From JAEELC01 sp963605425 (GTDB taxonomy: Bacteria; Bacillota_I; Bacilli_A; Acholeplasmatales; Anaeroplasmataceae), in NCBI GenBank assembly GCA_963605425.1, contig CAVCUQ010000031.1, forward strand, positions 1 to 16,778: a DNA stretch of 16,778 nucleotides. The letters are read 5' to 3'. Of this stretch, positions 14,190-16,778 are shown piece by piece (within the stretch, counting starts at the first letter, position 1; each line of letters opens with the position of its first letter). A program made the translations under genes and the position numbers. Under the pieces are notes generated by a model that had not been told where the DNA came from, did not search any database, and was given only the letters and a program-made list of their open reading frames with translations.

Positions 14190-16187
14190 ATGAATGAAAG
14201 AGATAGATTTAACTTTATTTATAGCACCCATAATTTTAGAATAATAGACTCTTCCTATGAGATTTTAAATAAAATTGAATATTTTTATGGTTTCCAATTA
14301 GATAATGATGAAAAAATCGTTATATGCGGACCATCTAAAGAAGAGAATCAAGATGAATTTGATAAGTTTCTTAAGACTGAATTAAAAGTCCCATATGGAG
14401 CTGCTTATCTTAACGTTAGCGACCTTAACGTGGATCATTTATTTCCTAAAATTGTTAAGGAAATAGATTTGAGAAATTATGTTCAAGGTAAAATTAGTTA
14501 TTTTGAACTTTGTGATGGCATGGAAATTAACAATGGAATTGACTTTGAAGGTAACTTTATGATTCACCTTTCAGATTTACTTACCTATATAAATTCTTTA
14601 GATGATATTTATAATTTCGATTTTGATGTTTTTTCTAAAGCTGGAAAATTTGATAAAGAATTCATGTATTACCTAGAGAATACCTTTTCATCTGTATTTG
14701 ATACTTTCTTTTTGAATGAATCAAATCTTATTGTTAGATATTTACTTGCTATATATCAAATAGTAAATGATAACTATCTATATACTATTGATGATATAAA
14801 AGATTCTATATTATGGGAAATGAAATTCTTAAATTTAGCTGATGTTAATCAAAGAAGCAAACTTGTTAAAGTATGGTTTGTAGAACAATATTCACAAGAA
14901 TCTAATTATTATTTATATAATCAAGTTCCATCGCTTCTTTCAACTTATAAAAGTTATGCTTATGAATTAATTGATGATGGTGATATTTTAGCAACTAATG
15001 CAATTGCTTATTTAGATTATGAAGGAGCTCCATTTTGGCCAATTAATTACTTAGAGGCTGAACAATTACTTAAAATTATTTATGCATCTGGTGATTTTGG
15101 TGCAGCTAACACTTTAGGATACTTATATTTCTATCATAATCCTCATGGTGATAAACCAAACTATGATAATGCATTCCGTTATTACAGTATAGCAGCTAGT
15201 GCTGGGATTATTGAGGCTAAATATAAACAAGCTGATTGTGTATTAAATGGATATGGTTGTGAGAAGAATAAGGAGTTTGCTTATAAAATTTACAATGACC
15301 TGCATTCTTCCCTTAGATTAGAGTTTGCTAAAGGTGATTATTTATGTAAGTTTGCGGACGTAGCTTATAGACTTGCTAAACTAGATTATGATGAATATTT
15401 AGAGACTAACAATGAAATGAATTTAAATGTTGCAAAATATGAAATAGCAGAAGCACTTTATGCCATAAGAAAAAGATACATAACTATAGATTATATTGGA
15501 GATGATATAGTTTATAAGAAAATATCTGATTTGTATTCATTAATGGGATTTGAACCTTTGAAAGATGATTATTTACTTATTTTAAATGAAAATTTCTTTG
15601 AATATATTTTACTTGAATGTAATGCACCTGGACTTAAATCACGCTATGAAGTAAAGGTATCTGATGATAACGAAGTTACTTTACGTTTATCATTACCTAA
15701 GAATTCTAAACAAAATATTTTAATTACTTTAGGTGAGTGTGGTAAGGTAATTGAATCTAAAGAAATTGTAATTACTGGTTATAGTTATGATATTGTTAAA
15801 GATAAGGGTAAAATTAATGATATCGAACGTTCTTATTTCTATAATGATGATGGAGACTTTGTAGTACATATGCAAACAAATAAAGAAGAGTTCTACATTA
15901 CTTCCCCAGCAATTAAATTAGATAATAAAATTGTTAATATAGGTGAACCTATAGAGATGGCTTTATTATTATTAAATAATCAAAAACTATGTGATTATCT
16001 TCCATATCAAGCCTTTACAAATGGTATTTCAGTCAAGCCTAATGACAGAGTTTTAGTTAAAACTCCTGATAAAAAGGAAGAAGAATTTACAGTCTTTAAG
16101 GTTGTAAAAGTCTTTAGATATGAACTAGATCAACCTATAAATAAATATGGAGTTATAATTGATAAAGTTGATACTCTTGCAAATTAA
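14190..16187 (+). CDS. Sel1-repeat protein with unassigned N- and C-terminal domains
   Basis: This 665-residue soluble protein has Sel1/TPR-like helical repeats near its middle (about 265-400). Examples are AATNAIAYLD-like and GAANTLGYLYFYHNP units (304-318), then AFRYYSIAASAGIIEAKYKQ (328-347) and the G-Y-G-C loop at 354-357. Sel1 repeats usually hold protein complexes together. The first ~250 residues form an unknown acidic domain. The last ~200 (from about 465) are rich in beta strands and unassigned. No signal peptide or membrane segment. SD AAAAGGGG precedes ATG 14190. It starts one base after the methyltransferase stop, so the two are co-translated and may act together. Sel1 repeats are secure; overall function is unknown. 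Confidence 0.8.
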   Translation: MNERDRFNFIYSTHNFRIIDSSYEILNKIEYFYGFQLDNDEKIVICGPSKEENQDEFDKFLKTELKVPYGAAYLNVSDLNVDHLFPKIVKEIDLRNYVQGKISYFELCDGMEINNGIDFEGNFMIHLSDLLTYINSLDDIYNFDFDVFSKAGKFDKEFMYYLENTFSSVFDTFFLNESNLIVRYLLAIYQIVNDNYLYTIDDIKDSILWEMKFLNLADVNQRSKLVKVWFVEQYSQESNYYLYNQVPSLLSTYKSYAYELIDDGDILATNAIAYLDYEGAPFWPINYLEAEQLLKIIYASGDFGAANTLGYLYFYHNPHGDKPNYDNAFRYYSIAASAGIIEAKYKQADCVLNGYGCEKNKEFAYKIYNDLHSSLRLEFAKGDYLCKFADVAYRLAKLDYDEYLETNNEMNLNVAKYEIAEALYAIRKRYITIDYIGDDIVYKKISDLYSLMGFEPLKDDYLLILNENFFEYILLECNAPGLKSRYEVKVSDDNEVTLRLSLPKNSKQNILITLGECGKVIESKEIVITGYSYDIVKDKGKINDIERSYFYNDDGDFVVHMQTNKEEFYITSPAIKLDNKIVNIGEPIEMALLLLNNQKLCDYLPYQAFTNGISVKPNDRVLVKTPDKKEEEFTVFKVVKVFRYELDQPINKYGVIIDKVDTLAN

Positions 16188-16273
16188 TGAGTTAAACTAA
16201 TATTTTATAAAACATTATTTTTAATCGACATTTAAACTGAAATTTAATCAAAATATTTAGGAAAAAATTATCC

Positions 16274-16303
16274 TTGAAGTAATATTATGCAAAAAGGTAT
16301 ACT
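16274..16303 (+). promoter_or_regulatory. Promoter of the DUF898-type membrane protein gene
   Basis: TTGAAG (16274-16279) and TATACT (16298-16303) are separated by 18 bp, giving four of six and five of six consensus matches. The leader would be about 47 nt. The 8-mer AAGGTATA occurs at 16294-16301 and again at 16305-16312, one helical turn apart and overlapping the -10, so a regulator site is possible. The rest of 16188-16356 shows only AT-rich DNA and a weak A/T-only hairpin followed by T residues near 16200-16222. Confidence 0.55.
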
Positions 16304-16356
16304 TAAGGTATAGATGTTTTAACATTTAATGTGTAATATAAAGGAGTTTATGGATA

Positions 16357-16659
16357 ATGGAATCTTATTTTGATGGTGGATTATTACAAAAAACATGTTG
16401 GAGAATTCTTGGTATTTTAATCACAATATGTACTTTAGGCATTTGTTTCCCTTGGGCAATATGTATGATTATTGATTGGGAGACTAAACATACAGTAATT
16501 GAAGGAAGAAGTTTATGTTTTGACGGATCTGCAATTCAATTATTTGGTAATTGGATTAAATGGCTAATACTTATGACAATTACTTTAGGAATTTACGGAT
16601 TATGGGTTTCTATTAAGATGAAACAATGGGTAACAAAACATACACATTTTCAAGAATAA
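16357..16659 (+). CDS. Small DUF898-type membrane protein
   Basis: This 100-residue protein has two membrane segments (about 15-40 and 64-86). It contains an internal duplication: TLGIC-FPWA...ETKHT at 26-46 and TLGIY-GLWV...VTKHT at 76-96. FDGG near the start and FDG at 55-57 precede each helix. These FDG, TLGI, W and KHT features fit DUF898, a family of polytopic membrane proteins of unknown function, here in a short single-unit form. The SD AAGGAG (16341-16346) is 10 nt before ATG 16357. An out-of-frame ATG at 16350 is nearer but stops after seven codons. It has its own promoter and appears monocistronic. Family match good; function unknown. Confidence 0.8.
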   Translation: MESYFDGGLLQKTCWRILGILITICTLGICFPWAICMIIDWETKHTVIEGRSLCFDGSAIQLFGNWIKWLILMTITLGIYGLWVSIKMKQWVTKHTHFQE

Positions 16660-16676
16660 TAATTTATAATATTTTT

Positions 16677-16711
16677 ATGGATTGATTTCTATATAGGGTA
16701 AATCCATTTTT
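16677..16711 (+). terminator. Possible weak terminator after the DUF898-type gene
   Basis: ATGGATT (16677-16683) can pair with AATCCAT (16701-16707) across a 17-nt loop and is followed by T residues to 16711. The stem is short and the loop long, so this is a weak candidate. It begins 17 nt after the stop codon. Confidence 0.4.
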
Positions 16712-16723
16712 ATAGAACATTAT

Positions 16724-16753
16724 GGTTAGTTCCAGAAGTGAATTCCGCTAACC
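16724..16753. other. Stem-loop near the window end, possible leader element or operator
   Basis: GGTTAG (16724-16729) pairs with CTAACC (16748-16753), extended inward by a T-G pair. Inside it a small GAA/TTC stem (16735-16737 with 16743-16745) can form. GAAC just upstream (16715-16718) can alternatively pair with GTTC (16729-16732), which would compete with the main stem. The gene it might control lies beyond the window. No known riboswitch consensus was recognised. Confidence 0.4.
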
Positions 16754-16778
16754 CAAAAATTAAATAAACAAAAATGAA

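Noticed and set aside
16335..16340. TAATAT as a -10 box for the DUF898-type gene
   Set aside because: It touches the ribosome site, leaving no room for a leader; TTGAAG/TATACT upstream is better placed.
16350..16373. Seven-codon frame overlapping the DUF898-type start
   Set aside because: Its ATG is only 3 nt from the SD and it stops after seven codons; probably a chance frame.

Overview
The window is strongly AT-rich and almost all genes lie on the + strand. They use good Shine-Dalgarno sites (AGGGAGGT, GGAGG, AAGGAGAT) and the standard code: TGA stops the lipoprotein gene at 7800-7802, and Trp is TGG in conserved genes. This suggests a low-GC Bacillota/Bacilli-type bacterium, possibly a host-associated, Mollicutes-related lineage that has not reassigned UGA. 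No tRNA, rRNA, integrase, transposase, CRISPR array or phage structural gene was seen. The taxonomic placement is inference.

Region 1 (17-8646) is a run of seven closely spaced + genes whose promoter lies before the window. It begins with a small two-helix membrane protein carrying a PH-like tail. Next comes a 1059-residue SNF2-type helicase, related to the helicase half of the large methylase/helicase proteins of conjugative elements but with no methylase. It is followed by a MoxR-type AAA+ ATPase and a protein combining an HExxH zinc-peptidase-like domain with a VWA domain. The last two overlap by 17 nt. An alpha/beta hydrolase, a small lipoprotein and a protein with a C-terminal nucleotidyltransferase domain follow. 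The helicase + MoxR + HExxH/VWA core is the best candidate here for an undescribed system. A plausible model, not shown by the sequence, is that the MoxR ATPase and VWA protein form a remodelling complex working with the helicase on DNA or a nucleoprotein target.

Region 2 (8647-12168) starts with an intergenic palindrome and a clear promoter. It then holds a cytosolic peptidase operon: a PepC/bleomycin-hydrolase-type cysteine aminopeptidase and, next to its stop codon, an M13 (PepO-type) zinc endopeptidase, ending at a good intrinsic terminator.

Region 3 (12138-13063) is a single minus-strand gene for an AAC(3)-type N-acetyltransferase. It has its own terminator facing the M13 terminator and shares a short divergent promoter region with the next + genes.

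Region 4 (13064-16187) pairs a SAM-dependent methyltransferase (Methyltransf_32 type) with a long Sel1-repeat protein one base downstream. Region 5 (16188-16778) holds a small DUF898-type membrane protein with its own promoter, then a structured intergenic tail cut off by the window end.
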